This document shows positions 5,055-6,242 of a DNA stretch of 6,242 bases, piece by piece. How positions within the stretch are numbered: position 1 is the first letter of the stretch; every line of letters starts with the position of its first letter. The position numbers and the translations under genes were made by a program. The DNA lies in NCBI GenBank assembly GCA_029059965.1, contig JAIDUY010000259.1, positions 1 through 6,242 on the forward strand. The letters run 5' to 3'. This stretch comes from Muribaculaceae bacterium (GTDB lineage: Bacteria; Bacteroidota; Bacteroidia; Bacteroidales; Muribaculaceae). The notes under the pieces are model-generated. The model was not told the origin of the DNA. It saw only the letters and a program-made list of their open reading frames with translations, and ran no database searches.

Positions 5055-6242
5055 TTATTTGTTGAGAAGACGGGCGTTGAAGTCGCGGAGGGTGTCGAGG
5101 ACGTTGCAGCGAACGTGCACGAAGTCCTTGATACCGGCGGCCTTGAGCTCGTCGGTGCAGGCGGGCGAGCCGGCCACGACGAATTCGGCACGACCGTCGA
5201 GATCGCGGAACGCGGCGGGAGCGAGTTCGGCATATTCGTCGTCGCTGGAGCAGAGAACCACGACGTCGGCGCCTGCAGCGAGGGCTGCGTCTACGCCGGC
5301 TTCCACGGTGTCGAAACCGAGGTTGTCGATGATTTCATAGCCTGCGCAACCGAAGAAGTTGGTCGAGAACTGGGCGCGGGCCAGACGCATGGCCAGGTTG
5401 CCGATGGTGAGCATGAACACTTTCGGACGCTTGGCGGCTGCCTCGGTGGCAAGGCGGAGTTCCTCGAAGTCGGTGGCTGCACGCTTGGCGGTCAGGGCGT
5501 TGGGACCCTTCTCGGTGGAGCAGCCACAGGAGCAGCAGCCGGTCTTTTCAATCTTGTCGGCGGCCTTCTCGTTGATGTTGGGGTACTGGTTGGTGCCGAG
5601 CAGCACTTCCTTGCGACGTGCCACGTCGGTGTGACGGCGAGCGCAGCTGTCGTTCACGGCAGCCTGAACCTTGCCTTCGCCGACCTGGGCGAAGAAACCG
5701 CCGTCGGCCTCGACAGCGAGGAAGAGCTTCCAGGCTTCGCGGGCGATGCTCACGGTGAGAGTCTCAACATAGTAGCTGCCGCCGGCGGGGTCGACAACCT
5801 TGTCCATATGGCTCTCTTCCTTGAGCAGGAACTGCTGGTTGCGGGCGATGCGTTCGGAGAATGCATCGGGAGTCTTGTAGGGAACGTCGAAGGGTGTGGT
5901 GACGATGGAGTCGACGCCGCCCACGCATGCCGAGAATGTTTCGGTCTGGCTGCGGAGCAGGTTGACGTGTGCGTCGTAGATTGTCTGGTTGAAGCGGCTT
6001 GTCGAAGCGCACACCATCATCTTGGCGGCGTCGGTGTCGGCGGGCTTGTACTGTTCGACAATCTGAGCCCACAGCATGCGGGCGGCGCGGAACTTGGCGA
6101 TTTCCATGAAGAAATTGCTGCTCACGCACATATCGAACTTGATGCGCTGGGCAACCTCGTCGGCGCTGAAGCCGGCTTCGGTCATGGCAGTCATCCATGC
6201 GGCGCCCCATGCGAGAGCGTAGCCGAGTTCCTGATAGATATA
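5055..6242 (-). CDS. mutA: Methylmalonyl-CoA mutase small subunit (5' end outside window)
   Basis: The reading frame stays open to the window edge and encodes the last 395 residues; family members are usually near 610-640, so roughly the first third is missing. The partial protein begins YIYQELGYALAWGAAWMTAM, which continues upstream of the internal Met at 6194, so that Met is not the start. The barrel part carries [35 protein letters not shown] and VDPAGGSYYVETLT, matching the mutase family. The C-terminal cobalamin-like domain has GNLAMRLAR where the large subunit has DGHDRG: the cobalt-binding His is absent, the mark of the non-catalytic subunit of the heterodimer. It precedes and is presumably co-transcribed with mutB; its promoter is outside the window. 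A cluster CCSCGC in the linker before the degenerate domain (codons at 5537-5520) is unexplained. Confidence 0.95.
   Translation of the reverse strand, partial: YIYQELGYALAWGAAWMTAMTEAGFSADEVAQRIKFDMCVSSNFFMEIAKFRAARMLWAQIVEQYKPADTDAAKMMVCASTSRFNQTIYDAHVNLLRSQTETFSACVGGVDSIVTTPFDVPYKTPDAFSERIARNQQFLLKEESHMDKVVDPAGGSYYVETLTVSIAREAWKLFLAVEADGGFFAQVGEGKVQAAVNDSCARRHTDVARRKEVLLGTNQYPNINEKAADKIEKTGCCSCGCSTEKGPNALTAKRAATDFEELRLATEAAAKRPKVFMLTIGNLAMRLARAQFSTNFFGCAGYEIIDNLGFDTVEAGVDAALAAGADVVVLCSSDDEYAELAPAAFRDLDGRAEFVVAGSPACTDELKAAGIKDFVHVRCNVLDTLRDFNARLLNK

Noticed and set aside
6192..6194. ATG at 6194 as the mutA start
   Set aside because: The frame stays open to the window edge with conserved family sequence (YQELGYALAWGAAWM), so this Met is internal.

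Overview
The window looks like chromosomal DNA from a member of the Bacteroidota, most likely a gut Bacteroidales. Three things point there: several matches to the Bacteroidota promoter form (-33 TTTG, about 20 nt, -7 TAnnTTTG), start codons with A/T-rich upstream sequence and no Shine-Dalgarno motif, and a recombinase-UpxY pair of the kind that heads Bacteroides capsule loci. The mid-to-high GC would suit Muribaculaceae or a relative, but the sequence does not settle the genus. Every gene recognised lies on the minus strand, so the biological order runs from high to low coordinates.

Right part (6242 to about 2710): the mut operon. The small subunit of adenosylcobalamin-dependent methylmalonyl-CoA mutase (mutA, its N-terminal part cut off by the window edge) is followed 24 nt later by the complete catalytic large subunit (mutB/scpA). 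Together they interconvert succinyl-CoA and methylmalonyl-CoA, a step of propionate formation from succinate. The operon ends in a hairpin-rich 3' region and a strong intrinsic terminator. Centre-right (2713 to 2564): a tRNA-Leu(UAG) gene with a near-perfect Bacteroidota promoter, whose -33 element lies in the terminator's T-run, and its own terminator-like hairpin.

Left part (2557 to 1): the head of a capsular or surface polysaccharide locus. A tyrosine recombinase gene starts just after the tRNA. It is followed by a 188-bp segment (1386-1573) bounded by perfect 20-bp inverted repeats, which I interpret as an invertible promoter. Next come a leader with several hairpins, a NusG-like antiterminator of the UpxY type, a helical acidic protein in the UpxZ position, and the first codons of a UDP-glucose 6-dehydrogenase. 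upxY and the next gene overlap as ATGA, and the dehydrogenase can be read with the same overlap.

How the parts work together (inference): the recombinase would flip the promoter segment, UpxY would carry polymerase through the leader and the long operon, and the UpxZ-like protein could block UpxYs of competing loci. In the orientation given here the only consensus -7 box in the segment points rightward, away from the capsule genes and antisense to the recombinase gene. The sequenced DNA therefore appears to be in the OFF state. The general design (recombinase, invertible promoter, UpxY/UpxZ) is known from Bacteroides; the particular recombination site, the antisense arrangement and the divergent UpxZ-like protein are the parts worth checking.
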